NCBI GenBank assembly: GCA_046704745.1
Contig: JBJKRL010000020.1
Coordinates: forward strand, 5,323 to 69,322
Direction: 5' to 3'
DNA length: 64,000 nucleotides
Origin: CAWGGS01 sp046704745
GTDB lineage: Bacteria > Desulfobacterota > Desulfobulbia > Desulfobulbales > Desulfocapsaceae
The position numbers were made by a program, and so were the translations under genes. Below the pieces are notes generated by a model, which saw nothing but the letters and a program-made list of their open reading frames with translations, was not told the origin of the DNA and did not search any database. Every line of letters begins with the position of its first letter. Positions within the stretch are counted from its first letter, which is position 1. Of this stretch, positions 9,263 through 18,113 are shown piece after piece.

Positions 9263-10552
9263 TCAAACACTCTCAATCAGCATGGCCATGCCCATGCCTC
9301 CACCGATGCACATGGAGATCAATCCGGTGGCATATTTTTTTCGCTGCATCTGATATATGCCTGTTACCATCTGGCGGGCACCGGTGGCGCCGATGGGGTG
9401 ACCGAGAGATATGCCGCTTCCCAACTCGTTTGGTTTTTCAAGATCGATGTCCAACTCACGCATACAACCGATCGCCTGGGCAGCGAAGGCTTCATTCAGC
9501 TCGATCATATCGATATCCGAGATTTCCATTTTCTGCTGCTTCAGGACCTTGCGAATGGCTGGAACGGGACCAAGTCCCATATAGGCCGGATCAAGACCGC
9601 CTGAAGCAAAGGCGGTGATTTTAGCAAAGGGGTGGAGGCCGAGTTCGCGGGCTTTTTCGCCGCTCATGAGTAAAACGGCTGCGGCACCGTCGTTTATGCC
9701 CGAGGAATTTCCTGCGGTAACCGTACCGTCTTTTTTGAAAGCCGGGCGCAGGCGTGCCATTCTTTCTTTGTCCGTGCCCTTTGGCCGCTCATCGTAGTCG
9801 ATAATGATTTTGCCTTTTTTTGTTTTTTGTTCAACCTTGGTGATTTCATGGGAAAAATGACCGTTTTTTATAGCCGCCAGAGCCCTTGTGTGGCTGAGTA
9901 CAGCCAACTCATCCTGTTCCTCTCGACTGATCTGGTAGGCAGATGCAATATTTTCAGCGGTTATTCCCATGTGATAGCCATAGAATATCTCGTAGAGGCC
10001 GTCGAAGACCAGCAGGTCCTGGATCTCTCCAATCCCGTCCAGTTCCATCCTGTATCCCCAGCGCGCCTTGGGCAATGCCATGGGAGAGTTGCTCATGGAT
10101 TCCTGACCGCCGGCGACGATGATATCGGCAGCACCGGCAAGGATCGATGCTGCTCCGATGGCAATAGCCTTCAAACCGGAGCCACAGATCTTGTTGACCG
10201 TAAACGCAGGAGTTTCCTTAGGTAAGCCGGCCCGGATAGATGCCTGTCTGGCCGGGTTCTGACCAAGGCCCGCCTGCAGGACGTTGCCCATGATCACCTC
10301 GTCGATCACAACCTGTGTAAGTGAAGTGTCCCAGTCGTCTGCTTGACGTTCAATCTCGATCTTTTCGGATACCTGCAACGGAGCCGGGGCCATTTTCCGG
10401 GTATCGGCGTTTACGGTAGGGCGCAGTCCCGCTTTTTTTATAACATCTTTAATGACTGTCGCACCCAACTGTTGTGCCGATATATTCTTTAAGGAACCGC
10501 CGAAGGCCCCAACGGCGGTTCTGGCGCCGCCAACAATTACTACCTCACGCAT
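9263..10552 (-). CDS. Thiolase (acetyl-CoA C-acetyltransferase) with insertion
   Basis: A 429-residue thiolase, about 35 residues longer than the usual 390-395. Catalytic residues are visible: nucleophilic Cys123 in NKICGSGLKAI, His385 in GHPIGATGARQ and Cys415 in CIGGGMG. The extra length is an insertion around residues 47-80 (RPTVNADTRKMAPAPLQVSE and onwards) between the first helix and the conserved VIMGNVLQAGLGQNPARQ. The enzyme condenses or cleaves acyl-CoA plus acetyl-CoA in the cytoplasm. It is divergent from the beta-oxidation operon and shares its intergenic control region. An AAGGAG ribosome site supports the start. Whether it works in degradation or acetoacetyl-CoA formation cannot be told. 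Confidence 0.9.
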   Translation of the reverse strand: MREVVIVGGARTAVGAFGGSLKNISAQQLGATVIKDVIKKAGLRPTVNADTRKMAPAPLQVSEKIEIERQADDWDTSLTQVVIDEVIMGNVLQAGLGQNPARQASIRAGLPKETPAFTVNKICGSGLKAIAIGAASILAGAADIIVAGGQESMSNSPMALPKARWGYRMELDGIGEIQDLLVFDGLYEIFYGYHMGITAENIASAYQISREEQDELAVLSHTRALAAIKNGHFSHEITKVEQKTKKGKIIIDYDERPKGTDKERMARLRPAFKKDGTVTAGNSSGINDGAAAVLLMSGEKARELGLHPFAKITAFASGGLDPAYMGLGPVPAIRKVLKQQKMEISDIDMIELNEAFAAQAIGCMRELDIDLEKPNELGSGISLGHPIGATGARQMVTGIYQMQRKKYATGLISMCIGGGMGMAMLIESV

Positions 10553-10636
10553 ATCTTTAATCTCCTTTCTCCGTTGAATTGATCTTGATACTATATCATT
10601 TAGAAATGATTCTTTAAATTTTTTTTGCGTTAGAGG

Positions 10637-10665
10637 TTGACTTAAACGTAAAGGTAAGGTATAAG
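10637..10665 (+). promoter_or_regulatory. Sigma-70-type promoter of the fad operon
   Basis: TTGACT (10637-10642), a 17-bp spacer and TATAAG (10660-10665) make a near-consensus housekeeping promoter reading toward the acyl-CoA synthetase, about 70 bp before the transcript would reach its ATG at 10744. The spacer contains an AACGTAAAGG half-site pattern discussed in the next entry. Confidence 0.65.
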
Positions 10666-10702
10666 AAAAATAAAGCTGGCTTTAAACTTACGCGAACGTG
10701 AA
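10640..10702. promoter_or_regulatory. Two ACGT-centred operator-like sites
   Basis: Two related sequences, CTTAAACGTAAAGG (within the promoter spacer) and TTACGCGAACGTGAAGG (10688-10704), resemble the TTTACGTNNACGTAA sites of MerR-family LiuR-type regulators that control acyl-CoA degradation genes in proteobacteria. They sit in the divergent region between the minus-strand thiolase and the plus-strand fad operon, so both could be controlled together. The resemblance is by eye and no such regulator gene is in the window. Confidence 0.4.
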
Positions 10703-10743
10703 GGTTATAGTAAAGCATACCATCCGAAGGGAGATCAGGAAGT

Positions 10744-12600
10744 ATGAGCAACGTGTCGTATCGATCGATTCCGGCAATGTTGAAAGAGAACGCCCGGCTA
10801 TTCGGTGAGCGTACTGCCATCAGTTATAAACGGGGAGACTCGTTCATATCTCTTTCTTATGCCCAGTTTTATCAACGGATTCTGATGCTGGCGCGCGGCT
10901 TGCTCAAGGCCGGGATCCAGCCGGGGGATAGGGTCGCCATATTTTCCGAGAACCGCCTCGGTTGGGCCATATCGGATTTCGGCATCCAGTCCGTCCGTGG
11001 AATAACGGTGCCGATCTATGCTACCAACACAGGAGATCAGGCCGCCTACGTCCTCAATCACAGCGGCGCCAAGATTGTCTTTGTCTCCACTAAAGTCCAG
11101 TACGAAAAACTTCTCTCGGTTCGTGATCAGATACCCGGCGTGGAAATGGTGATATCGTATGAACGCTTTCTTGGTAACCGCGACTTTCCCGTCTATACCC
11201 AGCACCAATTGTCGGAAATATCCTACCCGTTGAAGGAGGAAGATAAACAACAAATCGAGGCCTTAATCGAGGCCATAACCCCGGACGACCTCATCACCAT
11301 CATCTATACCTCCGGCACAACCGGGGTGCCAAAAGGGGTCATGCTGACCCAGGAGAACGTTATTTTCGATGCCGAGGCCGGCCTGAAGAAGATGGAAAAA
11401 CTTGACAGGATCGAGACCTTCCTCAGTTTCCTGCCGCTTAGTCATGTCTTGGAGCGAACCGGCGGGTATTATGCGGCCTTGATGAAAGGCGACCACATCG
11501 CCTTTGCCGAGAATGTGCAGAAGGTCATGGAGAACATGGTTGAGGTCAAACCCACGGTAATGGTCAGCGTTCCGCGTCTGTTCGAAAAGATCCACTCACG
11601 AATCTATGAAAACGTTCATCAGATGAGCACGCTCCGGCAGGCCCTGTTTCATAAAGCCGTCGAGATTGGAAGAAAGTATGTTAATCGGAAATATGTTGAG
11701 AAAAAACCGGTGGGATTTTTGGGGCTTCAATACAAGATTTTTGATCGACTGGTCTTCAGCAAGGTGCGGGAGCGCTTTGGCGGCAGATTGCGCTATTTCA
11801 TCTGTGGCGGCGCCCCTCTTGATAAAACAATAAACGAATTTATGTGGAGCATCGGTCTGCCGGTTTATACCGGTTACGGGCTTACGGAAACCAGCCCGGC
11901 CGTTTGTCTGACAAGCTTTGATGAGGTTCGTTTTGATTCGGTGGGCAAGGCCTTTGATCAGACTGAGTTGAAGATTGCCGAGGATGGAGAGTTGCTCATA
12001 AGAGGTCCCCAGGTAATGAAAGGGTACTATCTCAATCAGAAGGCAACGGACGAAGCCTTTGAAAACGGCTGGTTCAAAACCGGCGACATTGCCAAAATAG
12101 ACGATGATGGTTTTGTTTACATTATTGACCGGAAAAAGGAGATTATCGTTACAGCCGGCGGCAAGAACATTGCGCCGCAACCGCTGGAAAACGAGCTGCG
12201 GCTTGATAAGTATATCTCCCAGGCCATGGTCTTCGGTGATTGCAAACCGTATCTGGTGGCTCTTCTGACTCCCAATGTCGAGCGGTTGGTCGACCTGGGA
12301 CGGGAGGAGAAACTTAACTATATTGACATGGAAGAGCTGGTGACCAATAACCGGATCCAGGAGGTGTACAGCGAAAGGATCAAAGAGCTGAATAAAAAAC
12401 TTCCGCCCTATGAGACCATCAAGAAATTCGTCCTGCTCCCCCGGGATTTTTCCATCGAGGGCGGGGAGCTGACGCCGACCTTAAAACTCAAACGTAAAAA
12501 GATCTACGCAATGTACCAAGATAAAATCGAACAACTCTATACACAAAATTCATCGGGTTCCAACAGCCATCCGAATTCAGCAAATGGAGGGAAAAAATGA
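10744..12600 (+). CDS. fadD: Long-chain acyl-CoA synthetase (AMP-forming)
   Basis: A 618-residue ANL-superfamily enzyme that activates fatty acids to acyl-CoA at the cost of ATP to AMP. The P-loop motif IIYTSGTTGVPKGVMLTQEN is near residue 187, the GYGLTETSP adenylate motif near residue 378, and the hinge and C-terminal motifs KTGDIAKIDDDGFVYIIDRK and VTAGGKNIAPQPLEN near residues 445-485. This arrangement is typical of the bacterial FAA1-like long-chain group. It is the first gene of the fad operon and overlaps the next start by 4 bp. Chain-length preference cannot be read from the sequence. The symbol is used in the functional sense. Confidence 0.92.
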   Translation: MSNVSYRSIPAMLKENARLFGERTAISYKRGDSFISLSYAQFYQRILMLARGLLKAGIQPGDRVAIFSENRLGWAISDFGIQSVRGITVPIYATNTGDQAAYVLNHSGAKIVFVSTKVQYEKLLSVRDQIPGVEMVISYERFLGNRDFPVYTQHQLSEISYPLKEEDKQQIEALIEAITPDDLITIIYTSGTTGVPKGVMLTQENVIFDAEAGLKKMEKLDRIETFLSFLPLSHVLERTGGYYAALMKGDHIAFAENVQKVMENMVEVKPTVMVSVPRLFEKIHSRIYENVHQMSTLRQALFHKAVEIGRKYVNRKYVEKKPVGFLGLQYKIFDRLVFSKVRERFGGRLRYFICGGAPLDKTINEFMWSIGLPVYTGYGLTETSPAVCLTSFDEVRFDSVGKAFDQTELKIAEDGELLIRGPQVMKGYYLNQKATDEAFENGWFKTGDIAKIDDDGFVYIIDRKKEIIVTAGGKNIAPQPLENELRLDKYISQAMVFGDCKPYLVALLTPNVERLVDLGREEKLNYIDMEELVTNNRIQEVYSERIKELNKKLPPYETIKKFVLLPRDFSIEGGELTPTLKLKRKKIYAMYQDKIEQLYTQNSSGSNSHPNSANGGKK

Positions 12601-14984
12601 GGCAGATAAATCGAGTAGCCGTCCTTGGTGCCGGCGTCATGGGTGCAACGATTGCCGCCCATCTGGCCAATGCCGGCCTGGAAGTCCTCCTGCTCGATAT
12701 GGTTCCACGTGAACCGGATACGCAGGAAAGAGAAAAAGGATTAACTCTGGACAGCCCAATTGTCCGGAACCGGATTGCCAGAAACGGTCTGGAAGGTCTG
12801 GCCAAGATGAAGCCGGCACCATTTTACCTGAAAGACTATGCCGCCTTGATCGAAATCGGCAATTTTGACGATGATCTGCCTAAACTGAAGACATGCGACT
12901 GGGTTATCGAGGTAGTTGTTGAGCATATGCCGATTAAAAAGAGCCTCTTTGAAAAAGTGGTTCCAAACCTGGCGCCGGGTGCCATTCTCTCCACCAATAC
13001 CAGCGGACTGTCCGTCAATGAGATGGCCGAGGTCCTGCCCGTCGAGGTTCGCCGAAATTTTCTGGTCACCCATTTCTTCAATCCGCCGCGCTACATGCGT
13101 TTGATGGAGATTGTCGGTTGCAAAGAGACCGATTCCGATATCATATCCGGCATGGCGGATTTCATCAGCCGCAGGCTCGGCAAGGGAATCGTCTATGCCA
13201 AGGATACGCCCAACTTCATCGGCAACCGGATCGGCGTCTATGCCATCTACAAGGGCATCCAGCATATGACCGAGATGGGTATGACCGTGGAAGAGGTTGA
13301 CAGTGTCGCGGGTCCAGCCACCGCCCGGCCCAAAAGCGGCGCCTTCAGGACCGCCGATATCGTCGGCCTCGATACGCTGGCCCATGTCGGCACCAACTCC
13401 TATGATCTCCTGCCGGAAGACGAGGAGCGCGAGGTCTTCAAAGTGCCGGCCTTTATGAGCAAGATGATCGAGGCAGGGCTGCACGGAAACAAGACCAAAA
13501 AGGGCTTTTATAAAAAGAATAAGGTAAACGGCAAGAGTGAAATCTCCTACTATGATTGGCAGACCGGTGAATATAAACCTGCGGCCAGACCGAAATTTCC
13601 CTCCGTCCAGGCAGTCAAGCAGGTGGATGATCCCGGGATGCGGGTGAAAATGATGGTGGCGGGCAAGGATAAAGGGGCTGAGTTTGCCTGGAAATCCCTA
13701 CGAGACACCTTGATCTATGCCACGAGCCGGATCCCTGAGATCGCCGATGACGTGGTCAATATAGACAACGCTATGAAATGGGGCTTTAACTGGGAGATAG
13801 GTCCCTTCGAGATGCTCGATGCCGTAGGTGTCGCCTCCTTTGTCAAACGGGCAGAAAAAGACGGAGTAAGGGTGCCGGAGAGCCTGAAAAAGGTTGAGTC
13901 CTTTTACCGGTACGCCGACAACGGCACCAAGGAATATTATGATCTGGTGCAGGGGAGCTACCAGCCGGTACCTATCAAAGAGGGCGAGGTCAGGCTGGAG
14001 ATCTTGAAACGCGCCGGACGTGTGGTTGAGAAAAATGCCAACTCCTCGGTCATCGATCTGGGAGACGGTGTGTTCGGCTTCGAGTTCCATTCCAAGATGA
14101 ACGCCATTTCCGGTGACATTCTGGCCATGACCCACAAGGCGATCAAACGGGCCGAAGAAGAGGGTGTCGGATTGGTGATCGGTAACCGCGGGGCCAACTT
14201 CTCGGTCGGTGCCAATTTGATGATGCTGGCCGTGGCCCTGGCCGAAGGCGCTTTTGAGGACATCGACATGACCATCCGCGCTTTCCAGAAGGCAACCATG
14301 GCAGTCAAGTACGCCAAGGTGCCGGTTGTGGCCGCGCCGTTTAATCTGACCTTGGGCGGCGGGTGTGAGTTCTGCCTGCATGCCGATGCTATCAACGCCT
14401 CGGCTGAAACCTATATGGGCCTGGTGGAGATCGGGGTCGGCCTTTTACCAGCCGGCGGCGGCACCAAGGAGATGTGCCTGCGGGCCGTGGAACTCGCTCA
14501 AACAAACAAGGCCGATGTCACCCCCTTTATCTTTAAGAACTTCGAGCAGATCGCCATGGCTAAGGTCTCCACGGGAGCGGCCGAGTTGGCCGGCATGGGC
14601 TATATGCGCCGAGGCGACGGGATCAGCATGGATATCGACCGTCTGATCGCCGATGCCAAAAAGAAGGTCCTGACGCTTGCCGCCAACTACCGTCCCGGCC
14701 GACCGTTGGAGAACATACCGGCCCCGGGGCGTAGCATCGCCGGCAGCATCAAGAGCCAGCTCTGGAATATGAAAATGGGTAATTTCGTCACCGAATACGA
14801 GGCCGAGATGGGCGCAATCATTGCCCAGGTCATCTGCGGTGGTGATGTGAATGCGGGGACTCCGATCTCGGAAAACTACCTGCTGCAACTCGAGAGGGAG
14901 GCCTTTTTGAAGCTCTGCGGCAAAAAGAAGACCGCCGAGCGCATCCAGCATATGCTCAAAAAAGGCAAAGCGCTTCGCAACTAA
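12597..14984 (+). CDS. 3-hydroxyacyl-CoA dehydrogenase / enoyl-CoA hydratase
   Basis: A 795-residue bifunctional beta-oxidation enzyme with the domain order dehydrogenase first, hydratase last, as in FadN rather than in E. coli FadB. The NAD fold begins with VAVLGAGVMGATIAAHLANA (residues 6-25); the catalytic histidine lies in THFFNPPRYMRLMEI near residue 160, and a second HAD C-terminal domain follows to about residue 440. The crotonase domain spans about 480-720, with the oxyanion-hole segment FEFHSKMNAIS and GGGCEFCLHADAI. It converts enoyl-CoA via L-3-hydroxyacyl-CoA to 3-ketoacyl-CoA. It overlaps fadD by 4 bp and is followed 33 bp later by the thiolase, so the three form a complete chain-shortening set. 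Confidence 0.92.
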   Translation: MRQINRVAVLGAGVMGATIAAHLANAGLEVLLLDMVPREPDTQEREKGLTLDSPIVRNRIARNGLEGLAKMKPAPFYLKDYAALIEIGNFDDDLPKLKTCDWVIEVVVEHMPIKKSLFEKVVPNLAPGAILSTNTSGLSVNEMAEVLPVEVRRNFLVTHFFNPPRYMRLMEIVGCKETDSDIISGMADFISRRLGKGIVYAKDTPNFIGNRIGVYAIYKGIQHMTEMGMTVEEVDSVAGPATARPKSGAFRTADIVGLDTLAHVGTNSYDLLPEDEEREVFKVPAFMSKMIEAGLHGNKTKKGFYKKNKVNGKSEISYYDWQTGEYKPAARPKFPSVQAVKQVDDPGMRVKMMVAGKDKGAEFAWKSLRDTLIYATSRIPEIADDVVNIDNAMKWGFNWEIGPFEMLDAVGVASFVKRAEKDGVRVPESLKKVESFYRYADNGTKEYYDLVQGSYQPVPIKEGEVRLEILKRAGRVVEKNANSSVIDLGDGVFGFEFHSKMNAISGDILAMTHKAIKRAEEEGVGLVIGNRGANFSVGANLMMLAVALAEGAFEDIDMTIRAFQKATMAVKYAKVPVVAAPFNLTLGGGCEFCLHADAINASAETYMGLVEIGVGLLPAGGGTKEMCLRAVELAQTNKADVTPFIFKNFEQIAMAKVSTGAAELAGMGYMRRGDGISMDIDRLIADAKKKVLTLAANYRPGRPLENIPAPGRSIAGSIKSQLWNMKMGNFVTEYEAEMGAIIAQVICGGDVNAGTPISENYLLQLEREAFLKLCGKKKTAERIQHMLKKGKALRN

Positions 14985-15017
14985 CGACGATAAAATCTAC
15001 CCATCAGGAGATAAGAT

Positions 15018-16190
15018 ATGAAAACAGCCTATTTACTGGCATCGTACCGAACCCCGGGATGCCGGGCCAACAAAGGGAAATTCAAGGATACGCGACCCGA
15101 CGACCTGGCCGCCATTGCCATGAAAGGGCTCGTTGAGCGCGCCGGTGTCGATCCGGCAATGATTGAAGATGTGTATCTCGGTTGTTCCTTTCCGGAAGGA
15201 GAGCAAGGGATGAATATGGGACGGGTTGCGGCCATGAAAGCTGGCTTCCCTTACCAGGTTCCCGGACAGACGATCAACCGCTTTTGCTCGTCAGGGCTTC
15301 AGAGCATCTCCATGGCAGCAGAACGGGTCATGTGCGGGTTTGCCGACTGCATCATAGCAGGCGGTGCCGAATCCATGACCTGCGTGCCCATGGGCGGCAA
15401 CAAGTACAGTGCCAATCCGGATCTGGTGAACGATTGGCCCGAGGCCTATTCCTCCATGGGTGTTACCGCAGAACTGGTGGCGGAAAAGTATGAACTTGAC
15501 CGTCGGGCCCTGGACACCTTTGCCGTAGCAAGCCATGCCAAAGCAGCCGATGCCATCGCCTCCGGACGTTTTACCGATGAGATCATTCCTGTGGAGATCG
15601 AAAAGACGTCCGTTGCAGGCGGCAGGATCAAACGGGAAAAAGAGACGGTCACCGTCGATGACGGCGTCCGGCCCGGAACCACAATCGAGACACTGGCTAA
15701 GTTGCGGCCGGTCTTCCGGGTGAACGGTCCTGTAACTGCTGGAAATTCTTCCCAGATGACTGATGGGGCAGCGGCAGCACTGGTGGTTTCCGAAGAGTTT
15801 TTAAAGCGCATCGGCAAGGATCCCATAGCCCGCTACGTCTCTTTTGCGGTTCGGGGTGTGCCGCCCGAAGTCATGGGGCTTGGTCCGATCGAAGCCATTC
15901 CCTTGGCCCTGAAGCAGGCCGGGCTTTCGCAGAAGGACATCGAGCTTATAGAGTTGAATGAGGCCTTTGCTTCTCAGGCCCTGGCCGTCATCCAGGAACT
16001 GGGTTTGAATCCCGATATAATAAATGTCAACGGCGGTGCCATAGCCCTTGGCCACCCGCTGGGATGCACCGGTGCCAAACTGACAGCGACCCTCTTACAT
16101 GAGATGGGACGGCGCAAATCGCGCTATGGCATGGTTTCCATGTGCATCGGCGGCGGGATGGGTGCTGCGGGCATCTACGAGAGATTATAA
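15018..16190 (+). CDS. fadA: Acetyl-CoA C-acyltransferase (beta-oxidation thiolase)
   Basis: A 390-residue thiolase of standard length. Catalytic residues are Cys90 (NRFCSSGLQSI), His346 (GHPLGCTGAK) and Cys376 (CIGGGMG). It cleaves 3-ketoacyl-CoA to acetyl-CoA and the shortened acyl-CoA. The start has a CAGGAGAT ribosome site. It sits between the dehydrogenase/hydratase and the acyl-CoA dehydrogenase, so it is the operon's degradative thiolase. It differs from the minus-strand thiolase at 9263, which carries an insertion. Confidence 0.93.
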   Translation: MKTAYLLASYRTPGCRANKGKFKDTRPDDLAAIAMKGLVERAGVDPAMIEDVYLGCSFPEGEQGMNMGRVAAMKAGFPYQVPGQTINRFCSSGLQSISMAAERVMCGFADCIIAGGAESMTCVPMGGNKYSANPDLVNDWPEAYSSMGVTAELVAEKYELDRRALDTFAVASHAKAADAIASGRFTDEIIPVEIEKTSVAGGRIKREKETVTVDDGVRPGTTIETLAKLRPVFRVNGPVTAGNSSQMTDGAAAALVVSEEFLKRIGKDPIARYVSFAVRGVPPEVMGLGPIEAIPLALKQAGLSQKDIELIELNEAFASQALAVIQELGLNPDIINVNGGAIALGHPLGCTGAKLTATLLHEMGRRKSRYGMVSMCIGGGMGAAGIYERL

Positions 16191-16222
16191 CAAGAGATAA
16201 CTTTATCATAAAGGTGAAGCAA

Positions 16223-18001
16223 ATGGCTGAGACAGTATTAAAAGGCGGCGAATATCTGATCAAAGAGGTTGGTTGTGCCGATGTATTTATTCCGGAAGAA
16301 TTCACAGACGAGCAGAAGCAGATTGCCGAGACCACGGAACAATTCATTCAAAACGAGATTGTTCCCCAAATCGATGAAATAGAAAAACAGAACTTCGAAC
16401 TCGTCATTGAGGGCATGCGCAAATGCGGCGAGTTGGGACTCTTGATGATGGATGCGCCGGAGGAGTACGGCGGATTGGATCTCGACAAGGCAACCTCAAT
16501 GCTCGTGGGTGAAAAGATTGCCTGCGGCGGCTCCTTTTCCGTTGCCTACGCCGCCCATTCCGGCATCGGCACCCTGCCGCTCATCTATTATGGCACACCG
16601 GCTCAAAAAGAGAAGTACCTGGAGAAGATTACCTCCGGAGAGTGGTGCGCCGCCTACTGTCTGACCGAGCCCGGATCCGGCAGCGATGCCCTTGGAGCCC
16701 AGGCTACAGCCGTATTGTCACCCGACGGCAAGCATTATATCTTGAACGGCACCAAGCAGTTTATCACCAACGGCGGTTTTGCCCAGCTGTATACGATTTT
16801 TGCCAAAATCGACAAACAACATTTTACCGCCTTCCTGGTAGAGAGGGACTTCGAAGGGTTGATCGTCGGCACAGAAGAGAAAAAGATGGGCATAAAGGGA
16901 TCTTCCACGACTCAGATTATCCTTGAGAACTGCAAGGTTCCGGTGGAAAATCTGCTGGGAGAGATCGGCAAGGGCCATAAGATCGCCTTCAACGTCTTAA
17001 ATGTCGGCCGCTTCAAACTGGGGGCCGGAGTCACCGGTGCGGCCAAGATGGCCATGGTAGAAGGGATCAAGTATGCCAATACCCGCAAGCAGTTCAATCA
17101 GCCGATAGCCAATTTCGGTGCCATCCAGGAAAAAATTGCCAATATGACTGCCGAGATCTTTGCCTCGGAATCGCTTGTCTATCGTCTGGCCGGTCTCCTT
17201 GATACCAAACTTGCCACCATCGAGAAAGGCATCGACAACTATTACGAGGAGTACTTGAAGGGCATCGAGGAGTACGCACCGGAATGCGCTATTTCCAAGG
17301 TGTTCTGCAGCGAAGTTCTGGCCATGACCGTGGATGAGGTGGTCCAGATCCACGGCGGTTATGGTTTTGTCAGCGACTACCCGGCAGAGCGATACTACCG
17401 TGATGAGCGTATTAACCGGATCTTCGAAGGGACCAACGAGATCAACCGGATGTTGATCCCTGGTATGATCTTACGAAAGGCGATGAAGGGTGAGTTGCCG
17501 CTGCAGGCTGAGGCGATGAAGGCCTTCGAATCCTTGATGACTCCGAGCTTCGAAGAGCTCGACGCCAGCATCCCCTATGCCGAGGGAAAAGCCTTGGTGA
17601 AGAATCTCAAAACCCTGTTTCTCATTCTGGCTGGTGCCGGTGTACAAAAATATATGGATAAGCTCGCCGAAGAGCAGGAGATCCTGATGGCGGCCGCCGA
17701 TCTTGCCATCCAGATATTTGCCTTGGAAAGCACCATCCTTCGGGCAGAGAAGGCCCGGTCATCGGCAAGCGAGCGTAAGCAGGAGCTGTATGATGCAGCC
17801 GTGAAGGTCTTTGCCTTTGCCGCCTCGGAGACGGCCGGCAGCGCTGCCAGAAGGGGAGCTTTTTATATCGAGGAAGGCGATACCCTGACCATGATTCTCT
17901 CCGGTGTGCGCCGCTTTACCAAATATGATGCCACCGGGCTCCTGCAGGCAAAACGGCTTCTTGCCAAGGCCGCCATTGAAGACGAAAAGTATCTGTTCTA
18001 G
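16223..18001 (+). CDS. Acyl-CoA dehydrogenase with C-terminal extension
   Basis: A 592-residue FAD enzyme that introduces the first double bond into acyl-CoA. The flavin motif CAAYCLTEPGSGSDALGAQA and the C-terminal region YYRDERINRIFEGTNEINRM are clear; the Glu of IFEGTNEI is at the position of the catalytic base in many family members. About 170-180 residues follow the usual ACAD core, as in FadE-like proteins of Desulfobacterota and Bacillus. I chose the ATG at 16223, preceded by AAGGTGAA, because upstream in-frame codons lie inside fadA. Electrons would go to an electron-transfer flavoprotein whose genes are not in this window. Confidence 0.9.
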   Translation: MAETVLKGGEYLIKEVGCADVFIPEEFTDEQKQIAETTEQFIQNEIVPQIDEIEKQNFELVIEGMRKCGELGLLMMDAPEEYGGLDLDKATSMLVGEKIACGGSFSVAYAAHSGIGTLPLIYYGTPAQKEKYLEKITSGEWCAAYCLTEPGSGSDALGAQATAVLSPDGKHYILNGTKQFITNGGFAQLYTIFAKIDKQHFTAFLVERDFEGLIVGTEEKKMGIKGSSTTQIILENCKVPVENLLGEIGKGHKIAFNVLNVGRFKLGAGVTGAAKMAMVEGIKYANTRKQFNQPIANFGAIQEKIANMTAEIFASESLVYRLAGLLDTKLATIEKGIDNYYEEYLKGIEEYAPECAISKVFCSEVLAMTVDEVVQIHGGYGFVSDYPAERYYRDERINRIFEGTNEINRMLIPGMILRKAMKGELPLQAEAMKAFESLMTPSFEELDASIPYAEGKALVKNLKTLFLILAGAGVQKYMDKLAEEQEILMAAADLAIQIFALESTILRAEKARSSASERKQELYDAAVKVFAFAASETAGSAARRGAFYIEEGDTLTMILSGVRRFTKYDATGLLQAKRLLAKAAIEDEKYLF

Positions 18002-18030
18002 AAAAGAAATCCGGGTTTACCCGTGACCAA

Positions 18031-18070
18031 CTCCTCGGCTGCCCAAACGTGCTCCTGGGTGGTCGAGGAG
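18031..18070. repeat. Long inverted repeat between acyl-CoA dehydrogenase and MBL genes
   Basis: CTCCTCG-GC-TGCCCA pairs with TGGGTG-GT-CGAGGAG around a 10-nt loop, a strong hairpin 30 bp after the acyl-CoA dehydrogenase stop. A smaller CGGGT/ACCCG hairpin precedes it at about 18012-18023. There is no T-run, so it may act as an mRNA-stabilising or attenuating structure rather than a terminator. Confidence 0.5.
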
Positions 18071-18113
18071 CTCTTAACCATCGCGGATTATTCTTCATAA
18101 CTATTGATATGCC

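Noticed and set aside
12741..13484. Long minus-strand open frame inside the dehydrogenase/hydratase gene
   Set aside because: Shadow of a strongly coding gene on the other strand; His/Gly/Asp-rich antisense composition is typical of such shadows.
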